Shown here: positions 34,723-46,466 of the stretch, one piece after another
How the letters are laid out: the number at the start of each line of letters is the position of its first letter
Numbering within the stretch: position 1 is the first letter of the stretch
Origin: Sialis fuliginosa
Taxonomy: Eukaryota > Arthropoda > Insecta > Megaloptera > Sialidae
Assembly: GCA_961205875.1 (NCBI GenBank)
Contig: OY540810.1
Location: 36,580,001-36,644,000, forward strand
Direction: 5' to 3'
DNA: 64,000 bases
Position numbers and translations under genes: made by a program
The notes under the pieces: model-generated
What the model saw: only the letters and a program-made list of their open reading frames with translations
Told to the model about the DNA's origin: nothing
Databases searched by the model: none

Positions 34723-35623
34723 CAGGCCTGCACAACTCAAAATGTAATGCCGTGTTCAGACCGAAAAAACAAAACAGCAACATCGTGTCTTTTTGATAAA
34801 AGTGCAATAAAGCCTATGCATTTTTAAATACGACGTGTTTTCAAACACCGTGTTGCTGTTTTGTTTTCTTTGGTGTGAACACCGCATAATACCTACTTTA
34901 TGAAAAACTTGTGCGGACCCCGAAAGAAAATTTTTTACTCGAAAACTATAAACTTTTAAGAAAAATCATAAAATTATAAAAGTACTTAAAACTAAGCAAG
35001 GATTCTCGGAGAAATGTTTTTAAAATTTATTGTTAATTTTCTTATGCACTTTTTTATAAAGAAAAAATTCTGAAATTTTGAAAAAAAAAATTATATATTA
35101 AAAAAAAATTTGTGTGAATCTTTTCATAAATCTAAGTACTTTTTATCTCGATTATTTATAAAAATTAGTAGGTAATTTTCGATTAAAAAATATGGAAAAT
35201 TCAGAATGTTTTTTTTGGTTTGCTCCTTATAATAAAAAATTGACATTTTCAGAAAAAATGTTCCAAACAAAAATTGTTTAGTTTATCTCTTAAATTACTA
35301 ATCTGCAAAAAAAATATAGGTTAGATTTGGAAAAGAAAAGTTGAATTTGAAAACCCATCAAATTGATCTTTCTAAGCTCACCCCATAATGTCAATATTTA
35401 GCCCCCTCAAAACCAAGAAACTTTTGTCTGATACATTTTTTCTGAAAATTCGTTATTTTGGAAATAATCAGTTGGAAATAAGTCTATAGGTATATTACCT
35501 TTTAACAATATTACATGTCAATAAACTAGGGAATATTATTTTTAATTTATAATATTATGAATTTTCACCAGTCTTCGCGGGCCGCAAAGTAGGTGCTAGC
35601 GGGCCGTATGTTGTGCAGGCCTG
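34723..35623. mobile_element. hAT MITE, complete, 901 bp
   Basis: Exact 14-bp TIR caggcctgcacaac / gttgtgcaggcctg and a perfect 8-bp duplication atctacac at 34715-34722 and 35624-35631. The interior 34950-35490 is shared with 46992-47311 (inverted) and 48940-49280, implying that it absorbed, or was built from, another repeat. No transposase. Confidence 0.93.
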
Positions 35624-35631
35624 ATCTACAC

Positions 35632-35849
35632 TATACGAAAAATGATTGTATGGATAAAAAACAACGGATGGCGTAGGATCAACTTATTGTACTCCTGGAA
35701 TTAAAAGCCGAAATCCACCTATCAAAAAAAAAAACAGTTTCAATTTGGGATGTACATACCCAAAATATATTGTTTTAATTAGTGGTAATAAACAATGTAC
35801 TACAAAATCTAAGTGGAAGGAAGAAACAAATCCAACTATACATAATAAT
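35632..35849. other. Short unique stretch between hAT and LINE scrap
   Basis: Nothing recognised apart from a short A-rich run near 35725. Confidence 0.4.
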
Positions 35850-36060
35850 GGATATCATAATCTTTATATTTTACCCTGTAATGATCGGTTTATTAGCAAC
35901 ATCCACATTTCTCTTATGTCCCTGTGAACCAAATCCAATACAACACAAAATACACACAAACACAGAACTTCTGACCCCCCGCCCACCTACTGTATTAGTG
36001 AAATTTGACTCAAAGTTTGGGAAAGTATACATAGATCTAATCTAAAAGAAAGAAAAAAAG
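35850..36060 (+). mobile_element. LINE 3' UTR fragment, forward
   Basis: Matches the 3' UTR of the reverse LINE at 9738: 'tgatcggtttattagcaaca', 'cttatgtccctgtgaacc', and 'caaaatacacacaaacac'. It ends in an A-rich tail (agaaagaaaaaaag). No coding sequence remains; the 22-bp minisatellite of the other copy is absent. Confidence 0.65.
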
Positions 36061-36082
36061 GTTAGGTTAGGTGAGGTTAGGA
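36060..36082 (+). repeat. Four TTAGG-like units next to the LINE tail
   Basis: Directly after the A-rich LINE tail come TTAGG, TTAGG, TGAGG and TTAGG. TTAGG is the ancestral insect telomere repeat. This may be an interstitial telomeric trace or a coincidence of simple sequence. Confidence 0.5.
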
Positions 36083-37642
36083 TTGTGATTTACAAGGAAT
36101 CTACTGTAGTACAAATAATATTAATAATAACTGGCGTATTACACATGCCTTAATAATTCAAAGACAAACATAACACAAACAATTAAGCATTGAATTGCAT
36201 GTTGTGTGCATATGCAGTTCACATTACGGTTGTATGTATCATCAGCGTTTATCAAACTATATGGTTATATACAACATTGTTATCTTTCTTGTGACACTGT
36301 ACAATTTATTTAAATTACTTATAAATATAATTTTATAATTATTAAATTATATCGAAATAGCAATCTATAATGTACTTACAATCTCTATATATTAATACGT
36401 GAACATCCAAAATTGTCGTACGTTTTTTTAGTATTTACTTATATCATTCGAAAAGTACTGTGCCATAGATGACCACAAAAAAGTATGTGTGTATATTGAC
36501 GTTAAGGCAGGTAAAATATTGCTCGAAATTCGACCATAGGTGACACTAGTTTCTATTATTATTTGATACGAGATCCTAAAAACTTGATGTAATTTAAATG
36601 TCATAGAGTTTTTATTCTAAAACACAAGTTTGCTTCTACTAAAAAATAAAAAAATGTATGGATATATAAAATGGTGACCTATAAATAGAATGTAAACAAT
36701 TTAATATTATAAAAAAAATCATTTTACCGCACCTTTCTTACACTGCGTTTTATGTCTGCGTTACTGTGCAGTAATTTGAAGCTTTTTACTAAAGAAAGTC
36801 CCTTAGAAAACGAGCATTCTTGGAACAAACAAATTACAAAAACTTTAAAAATAGAAAAGTGGTTATTTTAAGACAATTTTTCAACTGCAAATACCTTTTC
36901 TCTCTCTACACTTTGTATATTTCTCTCTTACAAATTATAGTTACTTTTTTTGCTCTGCACTTACACTTTTTTCTTTTTTTCTTTCTTCTTGCAATTTTTC
37001 AACTACACAAATTAGCTTTTACAACTGCAATTTTCAGCAGAAAGAAGCTACAACTACACTAAAATAAGTCCTGTTAATAATATAGTTCAGGCAGTGTTTA
37101 TTGTATCCATTATTATTATTAAAATATTTATTACATTCCAATAGTAACAAAACATACATAGGTAATATGTTGGGAATCACTGACATAGAAAATAGAAACC
37201 TATATGTTAGTTCACCTGTCCGCCATAACCACACAAATATCTCTAAGGTAAATTTATGTGCAAATGCTCCAGGATGATGTCGGTCTATGTAATGATAATT
37301 GCTTTAAATATGTAATCAATATGATTATGTCTACTAGTTACAAGATACCTCATACTAAATCATTAATATCCAGACGATATTAATGGCATGATGCTTTTAG
37401 CTTTAATGAATCCTTCAAGTTTTTTTTATTTATTTTTATACAATATATTTAATTAATACCTACCTATACAAAATAAATTGAACTGAAAGGGCCAAGTAAC
37501 CATAAAATTAAATAATCGACCATGAAATTTATTTTACTATAATTATTTGTTTGTGTGGGGGAGAGGTTGTGTTATATTTTTAAACCAAAATTACGCTTCT
37601 ATAAAGTTGCAAAAAAATTTGAATATAACCGGCTAACAATAA
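36083..37642. other. AT-rich DNA, no gene
   Basis: No TIR pair recognised. The open frames at 36820-37062 and 37034-37234 are low complexity and overlap on opposite strands. Confidence 0.5.
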
Positions 37643-37817
37643 GCATGCAAAAGATGCCTTTGCATAGATTTGGCTGATTTTTTCGCAGTCACATTTTATT
37701 TAACTTTCAACCTGATGTTAGCTTCCAAAAATTTATACTTTTCGAAAAAAAAAAATTTCGATTTAAAAAATATTTTTTTTTTCGAAAACTATGCAAATGC
37801 ATGTTTTGCATGTTTAC
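37643..37817. repeat. Small foldback repeat with about 27-bp arms
   Basis: gcatgcaaaagatgcctttg followed by catag pairs with ctatgcaaatgcatgttttg followed by catg. Between them is a second inverted pair, ttttcgaaaaaaaaa and its inverse. Flanking duplications not resolved. Confidence 0.6.
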
Positions 37818-38157
37818 CCGACTATAGCCTTTTTGTTTGATTTTCGAAGTGGCTAATTTTGATTTTACAACAAATTTAATCATGTTAAATTTAATTATTT
37901 AGATTCTACTATCATTATTACCTGTTACATGTTTTGAGGAGGATTAATTTATTTTAATCAATCTATTTACCTAACGAACCCATCAAAGATTAAACATTTT
38001 CAATAATACATTCCTATCTAAACTTGCTTGATCAACCAACTGAATTTTCATTCTGCAATCTTTTGATGTTGAAGAGAAAGAAGACGATGATGACGAGGTA
38101 GGTATTCTAACGACCTTTTACCAACAACGACCTCGGGAGGCCGTTGTTTGTTTACAC

Positions 38158-38190
38158 CAGTGCCTCTCAAACTTTTCTGTTTAAAAATTA
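38158..38190. repeat. Orphan hAT-like terminus
   Basis: cagtgcctctcaaacttttc resembles hAT ends of the 'cagtggttctcaaac' kind (compare 53306 and 59683). No partner was found. Confidence 0.35.
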
Positions 38191-38349
38191 TATTTAATAT
38201 GGTATAGACACTACTCAAAAACAGAGCTGTACATATGAACAGACGTACGGGAACCTTGTGAGGGACATTGTTGTGTTATATAATAGGGAAATCAAGCAAC
38301 TGGCTAGGGTCCTGAGTTAAAGAGGAGGCCTCTTAGTTAGTTAACTTAA

Positions 38350-38479
38350 CCCATTAATGCCCAAGGGGATGTTTTCAAAAATTATAAGGAATGTTTTGTT
38401 GATATGTTTATATATTTTTGGGGGGAACAAGTTCCTCAATTTTTAATGTTACGTTGACGCACTCTTGGGCGTTAATGTG
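38350..38479. mobile_element. piggyBac-type MITE, 130 bp
   Basis: TTAA on both sides (38346-38349 and 38480-38483). Left end cccattaatgcccaag; right end cttgggcgttaatgtg, inverted with two mismatches. The TTAA duplication and C-rich ends are piggyBac-like. No coding content. Confidence 0.8.
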
Positions 38480-38483
38480 TTAA

Positions 38484-39100
38484 AGCTATGTATTTTTAAC
38501 CTGTTTTAATAAATTTTTTTTCAATCAATTTTTGTTTGCACCTTGGACCTCACAATGTATAAGAATGGTCCGTAGTGAACTAAAAAATGTTGTAATTATA
38601 GCAAAGGCTGTCAAAAGGACGACCACTTCTGCATTTCCAATATAGAGTCTCATGCAAATACGCTTATCAGAAATTTTGTAAGCTCCTCCCATTTGATTAT
38701 TAAAATATTTCAATCATTTCTCCATGTACTAAACAAAGACAGATGTTTTAAAACTCATTTGCTATATATAGAAGTACTCTTCGTTTATAATACTCATATA
38801 TATTTGTGCGATTAAATTATTATGTAATATATTGAAAATTGTATAAGTAAATTGTATGGCAATAAATATTTGATATTCTGAATTTTAGTATTTAAATATG
38901 TTAAACTTGTTATAAAATTAATTAATTAAATGGACGTATATTTGTGTTTTTATTTAAAATGATGCAACTATATAAACTCCGCCCTAGAAAAAGACGTGGA
39001 AGACGACTTCTGAAGCTCATAGCACCTTATTGAGAGGGAAATACGTCATATGGGGTGCCCAAATGTGGAGAGGAGGAATGATGTGCCCAATCATAACAAA
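38484..39100. other. AT-rich DNA leading into the tandem duplication
   Basis: At about 39020-39100 a diverged, partial match to the 266-bp unit appears (gggaaatacgtcatatgggg; tgcccaa). Otherwise nothing recognised. Confidence 0.45.
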
Positions 39101-39643
39101 TATAACTTTGTAAATCGGCGCGAAAAGGGGAAAATACGTCATCTGTGGTGCCCAAACTGATTGGTCAAAAGCTACTGAAGCAACCTGTGTATTTACTAAA
39201 CTTGGTTATAAACAATTGTAACAGTCCACATTTTGTGAACCGCTGTATTTCAACATTCCGATATATCTGCATACTACTGTATAGTGCAACAGACCCTCGT
39301 CAAAGTTACCGCCAACTTCCTACTGATTATTACCGGGTTCAGCATCTTTTGACTTGCTCACGATGATATAACTTTGTAAATCGGCGCGAAAAGGGGAAAA
39401 TACGTCATCTGTAGTGCCCAAACTGATTGGTCAAAAGCTACTGAAGCAACCTGTGTATTTACTAAACTTGGTTATAAACAATTGTAACAGTCTACATTTT
39501 GTGAACCGCTGTATTTCAACATTCCGATATATCTGCATACTACTGTATAGTGCAACAGACCCTCGTCAAAGTTACCGCCAACTTCCTACTGATTATTACC
39601 GGGTTCAGCATCTTTTGACTTGCTCACGATGATATAACTTTGC
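39101..39643 (+). repeat. 266-bp tandem duplication, two near-identical copies
   Basis: tataactttg recurs at 39101, 39367 and 39633, giving a 266-bp period. The two full units differ at only a few positions (for example gtggtgccc / gtagtgccc and tccacat / tctacat), so the duplication is recent or homogenised. Each unit carries the same ~72-codon open frame, but the second has no new supporting feature, and the frame is most likely incidental. Could be the seed of a satellite. Confidence 0.92.
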
Positions 39644-40117
39644 CGAATAACCAAGTTTCAACCGCGCCTATCGTAATATTGCTGATAACCTAACTGCATA
39701 TCCTGTAATATTTTATAGTGATGATTTGTGAAAATGGGAACAACGTTGATTTATATCTGCTTATTTTGTTATCGTATAAATGTATACAGTACAGTGTAAC
39801 ATTGTATCAACATATTTTGTAAGGAGAATTCATCAGGTTGTAGAGTTTTGATGATTTTAAAAAAAATCATTAATATATTACATTACGTGTGTACAATATT
39901 GAATGACTTCGGGTTGTGTGTAGTAAAGAGTTTGTTAAAAATGCATGAGAAAATTGGTGAATATTTTCAATTTAGCACTGTAACTCGCTCCTTCCCTACA
40001 TAAACTTTTTAGAGTTTGTATTAGAATTAGTTTGAGCAAAGAAATTAGTTCTATACACGGAAAAATAATATGTAAAAAGTAAAAAGTAGAAAAGATAAAG
40101 CACAGTAGTCATTTTAA
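39644..40117. other. No feature recognised
   Basis: 39650-39700 continues the duplicated sequence's right flank (ccgaataaccaagtttcaac). The remainder is AT-rich. Confidence 0.45.
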
Positions 40118-40530
40118 AAAAGGAGGTTTTCAATTCAATCGATTTTTTTATGGATGTTCAGGCATAGCTCCGATAAATATGCACCGATTTTATTGAAAAA
40201 AAGTATACTCCCTAGATGATCCTATATAAATTTTATCAAAATCTGACCATTAACATCAAAAAAGGAGTTTTCAATTTAGTTGTATATATATATTTTATGT
40301 ATTTTCGGGCATAACTCCGACAAATATGCAACTATTCGGTTGATTTTTGTTTGTTTGAAAGAATATACTTCCTGTGGGGTCCCATATAAATTTAACTAGA
40401 ATTTGACAGTGGAATTTGAAGATACGCCACTCAAAAATGAAAAATGAAAACTTAAAAGAAAAAGAAAAATTCTGAAAAGTATAAGTACCTAATAATTAAA
40501 TAAATAAAAAAACAGTTTTTGAAGTCGTTG
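40118..40530 (+). repeat. 'gaagtcggtt' dispersed repeat, copy 2
   Basis: Two successive modules, each with aggaggttttcaattcaatc / aggagttttcaatttagt, an 'ataactccgacaaatatgca'-type block and a 'tatactccctag'-type block, then acagtttttgaagtcgtt. It appears partly duplicated internally compared with 32160-32435. Confidence 0.65.
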
Positions 40531-42289
40531 GCATACCAATAAACTTTTTAATAAAGGAAAAAGAAAACCAACCTCAAAAACTGTTACATAAATTAAATTA
40601 TTAGGTATACTTTTCAAGCGTTTTTTTAACGTGTTTTTTTAAAAGTTTTTTATTACTTTAACTTTCCATGTAGAAATATCCAAGAATCAAACTAGAAGGT
40701 GATTATAATTGCAAAATCATAAAATTTCCATCTTAATAAAATTGAAATATAAGTAATAATAAATCAAAACTGAAACTTTTGCATTTATGTGTTGGTTTTT
40801 ATTGGAACAGATTTATATTACAGGCAATATAATAAATATTTTATATAAAATCTATCCATACATAAAAAAGAAACTCCGTCATAAAGAAATCATTAAGTGC
40901 ACATTATGTCCGTAACGATGCTTACAAAATGAAAAGAAAATCTACGGGATAAACTTTTCCTCTTCAGGTGAAACTTCACTTTGGCACGCAATATTTTTAG
41001 AAATCAATTATGAGAATGGCTCTATTTCACTTATCATCAGCCCGTATCTATTTTACTATCTTTATTTAATATACTTCCTGTATATATATACTTGGGTAAA
41101 TGCAACATTATTTTTAATGGTTGAACGAGGGAGACACTCGTATTTTTATTAACAGTGTCTGTTATCTGCGGTCTTTCTTTAGGAAGAAGTTGCGTATTTG
41201 TAACGACATCGTTAGTTGCTAGAAGAGTTTCCAGTACTTTGTGAAAGTTTCTATCTATAAATCCTTCTTTGCAATAACAAACACTCAAACCTCATCATAA
41301 GGATAAACTGGGGAGGCTTAGGTTTGATCCTTGTATAAATACAACTCCAGAAAACAATTTTGTGAAATGATTGTTTTGTTTATTTTTCGTCAAACTTTCG
41401 GTAGTGTTTAATATTACCTACGCAATCGAGGATTTTATTATTTAAGAATAAAATTAAGTAGAAATCAACAGAAGTATCTAATACAAAATTTATTATTGAT
41501 ATCTTTTGAACATAAAATAGTATCACCAACGTTTCGTTATACATTACAGTAGTACATTACTTATCTTATTTTTTTATGATTGAGTGCATATTTATGTATC
41601 TTCAGAGTTTTTTTTTGGATACCACGGAAGTCTATAGTCTTGTACATTCGACGTTGACTAATGACAGTATTTATTTTAAATCAGCCTAATTTTTAATTTA
41701 AGTTTTAATGAGTTTTTTATCTTACCGATTTTTCTTCTTTAAGAAACTGCATTTTTAAGAAGGGAAAACGATGCAAAATAATACATTTTAATTTTTATCT
41801 TTGCAGTTTTAGTCTATACGTATATAGTACCTACTTATATTGATCTTGATATAAAGTACACCATGTTTTTTCTCCCTCGAAATAATACAACTTTTACCAA
41901 TATTTTTTTTCTAAAATCCATAGCTTTCGAAATATTTCGTTCTGTTAATTTTAAATTTACAACCTGTAAAATATCAATAGTATTATTTTTTACCAATTTT
42001 TTACATCCCTTATCATACTTTGAGTATATGTATACCTATTTAAGTACTTACTACTTACAATTAGCAGTACTGATAAAAATCTCGTGGTTTTCAAAAATAT
42101 TAATGACTTCATGACAAAGACATATAATATGTAAAAATGTTACAGTCAGTGTATTAAATTGAGAATTATTAATAATTACCGGTTATTTGTAATACAAACG
42201 TTAGATTAGTTTAGGTTAGGTTGCAGTTACGTACCGGTAATTATTTATTATTATTATATTTATTGACGTACAAAATACATTAATATTTT
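40531..42289. other. AT-rich DNA, no gene supported
   Basis: aaaaactgttacataaatta near 40580 is an inverted echo of the preceding repeat. A short inverted pair aataattaccggt / accggtaattatt flanks 42172-42246. The frames at 41037-41288 (reverse) and 41863-42114 are not recognised. Confidence 0.4.
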
Positions 42290-42508
42290 TAATTATAAAA
42301 AACATAAGAAATTATATACTTTTCAGTGTTCTTAGGTTTTTTTTAAAGTCGGTTTCATTTCTGAATGGCGTATCTCGAAGTCCATGGTCTGATTCTGATG
42401 AAATTTATATGGGACTACCTTAAGAGTATACTCTTTCAAATAAACAAAAAATCATCCAAATCGGTGCATATTTGTCGGAGTTATGGTCGAACATATATAA
42501 AAAATATA
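42290..42508 (+). repeat. 'gaagtcggtt' dispersed repeat, copy 3
   Basis: ttttaaagtcggtttcattt, ctcgaagtccatggtctga, aaatcggtgcatatttgtcg; cut off at the TA where the palindrome at 42511 begins. Confidence 0.7.
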
Positions 42509-42510
42509 TA

Positions 42511-43679
42511 CAGGCTGATTCAGCACTGTCGTGCCAAACTTTAACAGTACATCGAGAAAAATATTGTAAGCAAAAAACATTATATAAACATGTGTCCGAA
42601 AATTTGTCATGAGGGGGCTACAGCTTTCCAAAGATTTTACTCAAAATTAGTTTTTATTTAATATCTTGAGAACCCATTGTGTTATAGTTATGAAATTTGA
42701 TACAGGGTTTAGTATTAATAAGTGTTATCTATATCCAGTATCAACCAATAGTAATTTTGACCAGGGTTGTATGGGCCCAGGAGGCCCGTCGATTTTTATC
42801 CAGTATTTTTTGTTCTTCAATTTTTTCCTGACTTAAAAATTTGAATAAGACTGCATGAGACAAAATACACAAAAATATACTTTGCTCATTTATCATAGGA
42901 TAAACCGTTTACGAGCAATATCGATGCAAAAGAAAGCATACAGAATTTTACTTAATACGGATGCTTCAAATTAAACAAAATAAATTTATATTCCTGTTCT
43001 TTGATTAAAGAGAAGAAACGTACATATATCACCTAATAAGTGTCCTCTTAGACCTATAGCCAGTTCTATTAATGTTGCAAGTAATTTACTAACATAACTA
43101 AAAAGCGATACATAAAATGGCTATTTGTTGGTAAGGATGAATTTTTGGAGGTATATTTTTATTATTTTTTTGTCTTATTTTTTATCATAGAACAAGAATA
43201 TAAAACTATTTTTTGTAATTTGAAGCATCCGTATTAAGTAAAATTCTGCATCCTTTCTTTTGCATCCATATTTATCGTAAACGGTTTATCCTATGATAAA
43301 TGAGCAAAGTATATTTTTGTGTATTTTGTGCCATACAATCTTATTCAAATGTCTAATTCAGGAAAAAATTAAAGAACAACAAAATACTAGATAAAAATCG
43401 ATGGGCCCACTGGCCCCATACAGCCCTGATCTAAATTATAATTGTTCAATAATGTAAATCGATAACACTTATTAATACTAAACCCTGTATCAAATTTCAT
43501 AACTTTAGCACAATGGGGTCTCCAGATATTAAATAAAAACTAATTTTGAATAAAATCTTTGGAGGGCTGTAGCCCCCTTACGAAAAATTTCCGGACACAT
43601 GTTCATATAATGTTTTTTGCTTAAAATATGTCTCTTAATTTACTGTTCAAGTTTGGCACGACAGCACTGAATCACCCTG
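42511..43679. mobile_element. 1.17-kb palindromic mariner-type element
   Basis: Ends caggctgattcagcactgtc and gacagcactgaatcaccctg; TA on both sides. The arms pair across almost the whole length. Within the arms a second terminus-like pair at 42762 (cagggttgtatgggccca) and 43428 (inverse) defines an inner segment. No open frame of note. It would fold into a very long hairpin if transcribed. Confidence 0.85.
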
Positions 43680-43681
43680 TA

Positions 43682-44280
43682 TATATCGTCGAATTGAGAA
43701 CTTTATTCGGTTAAAAAAGCAAATTACAATGTCATTTACAATAGATTTACAGTTTTTAGATTTGATCAAATTACAAACAATCATTATTATATTCATTCAA
43801 CAAAACTTCCACCTTTGTTTCCAACAACGCAATCGCGTGCATATACTGACAACTAGATAACATATTCTGCGTATTTCAGACATACGCTTGTCAAAATCTC
43901 TAATATTAAGTTACATTTTATCTTAGCTCACGTGTCATTACTTACAAACATACAATAATTCCATTTACCAAATCTGTTTAACTGGATTACGTCTCCCCAA
44001 TCTCAAGTGTACGACTTAATTTTGAACTCATCTCCCTTTAACATGTTTATCGTAATGTCATGCGATGCTGAATCAACTATGTACTACTGAAACTTGTTAC
44101 TACATCTGTTCAGTTATTTATGTACATTTGACATATCTCTAAGTAATAACGTTACACGTACATATAAAATATATGTGCATATATAGATGTAGATGAATAT
44201 TGAAGATGTCATATTATTGAGAATGTTGTAGATGAGATGGATAGTATGTATAAATTAACGATTTTTATTTTTATTTAATG
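43682..44280. other. No feature recognised
   Basis: AT-rich, non-repetitive, with no exon-like frame. Confidence 0.5.
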
Positions 44281-44365
44281 TCCGGTATTATAAAGGAGCT
44301 AGCAAAATTTGCACTTTCAAATGGGGTATCAAACTTATATGACAGTTTTATTGGAGTTTTTGACA
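44281..44365 (+). repeat. Fragment of the GCTAAC-palindrome TIR family
   Basis: tccggtattataaaggagct followed by agcaaaatttgcactttcaaatg matches an end of 20903-21221 with part of the palindrome deleted. Confidence 0.6.
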
Positions 44366-44702
44366 GATAATTTCATGCATAGGAAGTAAAATTAATTTGG
44401 AACCAAAATACGTGAGAATGTACTTTCCAAAATTAATATAAATTGTTTAATATTATACATCTGTTTAATGGACAATTTTAACGAATTTTAAAGGATTGAA
44501 AAAAAGTAATATAACAAAATCCAGTCTAACTTTTTAAAAGCTAAACTGTGTCTGTACAATTTTAAGTTTGTTGATAAATCCAGTGTCGTTTTTCAGGGTA
44601 ACTAGTTTGATTATGGAAGTTTAAAAACCTTTTAAAATAATTTTAGGTTTTTTAATGTTTTAATTTTTAATGCAAAAGTTCACAGTTGACTTTCTCTAGT
44701 GT
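44366..44702. other. AT-rich, nothing recognised
   Basis: No repeat partner found. Confidence 0.45.
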
Positions 44703-44842
44703 ATTCAATTTCACTTAAATATAATTAAAGAGTTAAAATCAGTATATAATAAAAAACATAAAATATTCTATTTATACAATATTTTATGTTTTTTATTATA
44801 TACTGATTTTAATTCTTTAATTATATTTAAGTGAAATTGAAT
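44703..44842. repeat. 65-bp-arm hairpin with a 10-base loop
   Basis: Arms 44703-44767 and 44778-44842 pair at 64 of 65 positions (the exception would be a G-U wobble in RNA) around ctatttatac. No TIR-type flanks were resolved. It is a potential long-hairpin RNA source or a recent foldback. Confidence 0.92.
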
Positions 44843-45190
44843 TATATTACGTCATTTTATTTCAATTAAATAGGTCATACACACACTAATCCATTATTTA
44901 ATTATAGAGAATGTTCTAGAAATGCCGCGAAAAACATTTATTATGAAATATGTCCTCTGATGCAGTAATTTACCGCGTTCCTAAATACTATATTTAAATA
45001 ATCTTTCAACAAAAATTATAAGATAATTATGTACATATTGAAATGGATACATATATCATTATATCCCATAATTAGTATCATGAAACGAATATGTGCTATA
45101 AAATATTTCTTATGTGATCCATAGATTTTAATAAAGCAGTAGCGTACTTTACTAGAAGATAGACATGGAAATTGTGTTCAGTTAGATTTA
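44843..45190. other. AT-rich, nothing recognised
   Basis: Leads into the next repeat. The left terminus expected for the ACTGG-type element is not visible here. Confidence 0.4.
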
Positions 45191-45940
45191 ATTAATTTAA
45201 TTACTAAAATCCGTAAATATACTTTTTTATAATTATAACCTTTTATTTTGTTTATGCTTTTTCTCTAGTAAAGGGCATCCAGTATTGGACACTTGCTAAT
45301 GAAGTTATAAAATAAAGAATCGTAAAATTTAAAACAATCTAAATCAAATGCTTTGTTAATACAATAATCAATAAATAGAGCATACTTATAATTAGTTTAA
45401 ATGTCCACCATTTTGACAACCACTGACCGATTGTCATCAAATTAAGCTATTTTCCAGTTAAGTGTATAGATTATGATTCAGTAATGGCAGTAATCAAGTA
45501 TCCAGTGGCGTATTTACGTTAAGTGCCGGCCTGGGCCAAAAAAAATGCCGCCCTGGGTAAAAAATAATTGCCGCTTTGGGCAAAAAATTGTCGCCTCTTC
45601 ACCAAGGAAAAATTTTATATATTTTTAACAGTAAAAATTCCTATATGAACTGAAAAGTTCGAATTTTTACAAATAATGAAAAATATAATTTATGTACATT
45701 AAAAACTGATGACCTTTTTTTTTTTAGTCGCGTTTCTCATTTTTTGTTTCCCTATTTTTTTTTAAATATGCTATATTAAACTAAAATATCTACCGCCCCT
45801 CTCAGCCTGCCGCCCTAGGCCATGGCCCCCATGACCCCATGTTAAATACGCCTCTGCAAGTATCAACAAATATTTCTAATTTAGTACATTTAATTAAACA
45901 AGTATTCAACTTTGGGGTATGATCCAAAACTGGTACCAGT
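45191..45940 (+). mobile_element. ACTGG-ended element, left-truncated, split by a hAT
   Basis: Shares aatgtccaccattttgacaa and gattatgattcagtaatggc with 19378-19896 and ends in actggtaccagt (45929-45940). It is interrupted at 45503-45856 by a hAT; removing that and one TSD copy rejoins the repeat exactly at 'caagtatc'. Confidence 0.8.
45503..45856. mobile_element. hAT MITE nested in the ACTGG element
   Basis: Perfect 8-bp duplication caagtatc (45495-45502 and 45857-45864). Ends cagtggcgtatttacgtt and aaatacgcctctg, inverted with one mismatch in the first ten bases. Subterminal regions are GC-rich (gccggcctgggcc; ggccatggcccccatg). No transposase. Confidence 0.92.
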
Positions 45941-46176
45941 ACCTTATACAAAATAATATCTGTATTTATGATTTATCGATCCAAATAAATTCTCTTGATT
46001 GTATCTTCACAATTTTTTATAAGTATTAATATTTTCTTTTATGGTTCATATTTTCAACACACCACAAAATTTGGAAGTGACAAGAAATTTTATTTATTTA
46101 ATGGTATCAGTATAGTAGCCAAAAACAATAATATAAGTTATTATGAAAAGGTGTAAATAATTTCACAGCGGTTCTA
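45941..46176. other. AT-rich, nothing recognised
   Basis: No features noticed. Confidence 0.45.
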
Positions 46177-46180
46177 TTAA

Positions 46181-46462
46181 CCTTTGTTTGACACACTTCT
46201 CTAGAATAGCATACTTGACACATTGGGGTTTTTTGTACCCCATCGACAAAAATCATCATAAAAAATAAAATATTAAATATTTCTACTTGAGAATTTTTTT
46301 ACAGGCTTTTGAAAAGTTTCTTTTGAAGACTGTATAAGTTATATAGTAAAATATTAAAAGAAAGTATGTTAAAATAATTGGAAGATTAGATTAGATTTGG
46401 TTACTTTAAATTAACATAGAAAAAACGTGGGGTTGATTGTACCCCAGTGTGTCAAACAAAGG
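46181..46462. mobile_element. piggyBac-type MITE, 282 bp
   Basis: TTAA on both sides (46177-46180 and 46463-46466) and an exact 16-bp TIR cctttgtttgacacac / gtgtgtcaaacaaagg. An inner inverted pair ttggggttttttgtacccca / tggggttgattgtacccca sits just inside. Non-coding. Confidence 0.92.
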
Positions 46463-46466
46463 TTAA

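Noticed and set aside
34385-34807. Longest open frame of the window (140 codons, reverse strand)
   Set aside because: Crosses a CpG-rich island, unique DNA and the terminus of a hAT element with intact TSDs; no domain, no splice context.
36060-36082. A true telomere or subtelomere
   Set aside because: Only four degenerate units, embedded in ordinary interspersed-repeat DNA on both sides.
39145-39632. Two nearly identical ~72-codon frames suggesting a tandem gene family
   Set aside because: They simply follow the 266-bp DNA duplication; no domain, no promoter or poly(A) signal specific to each.
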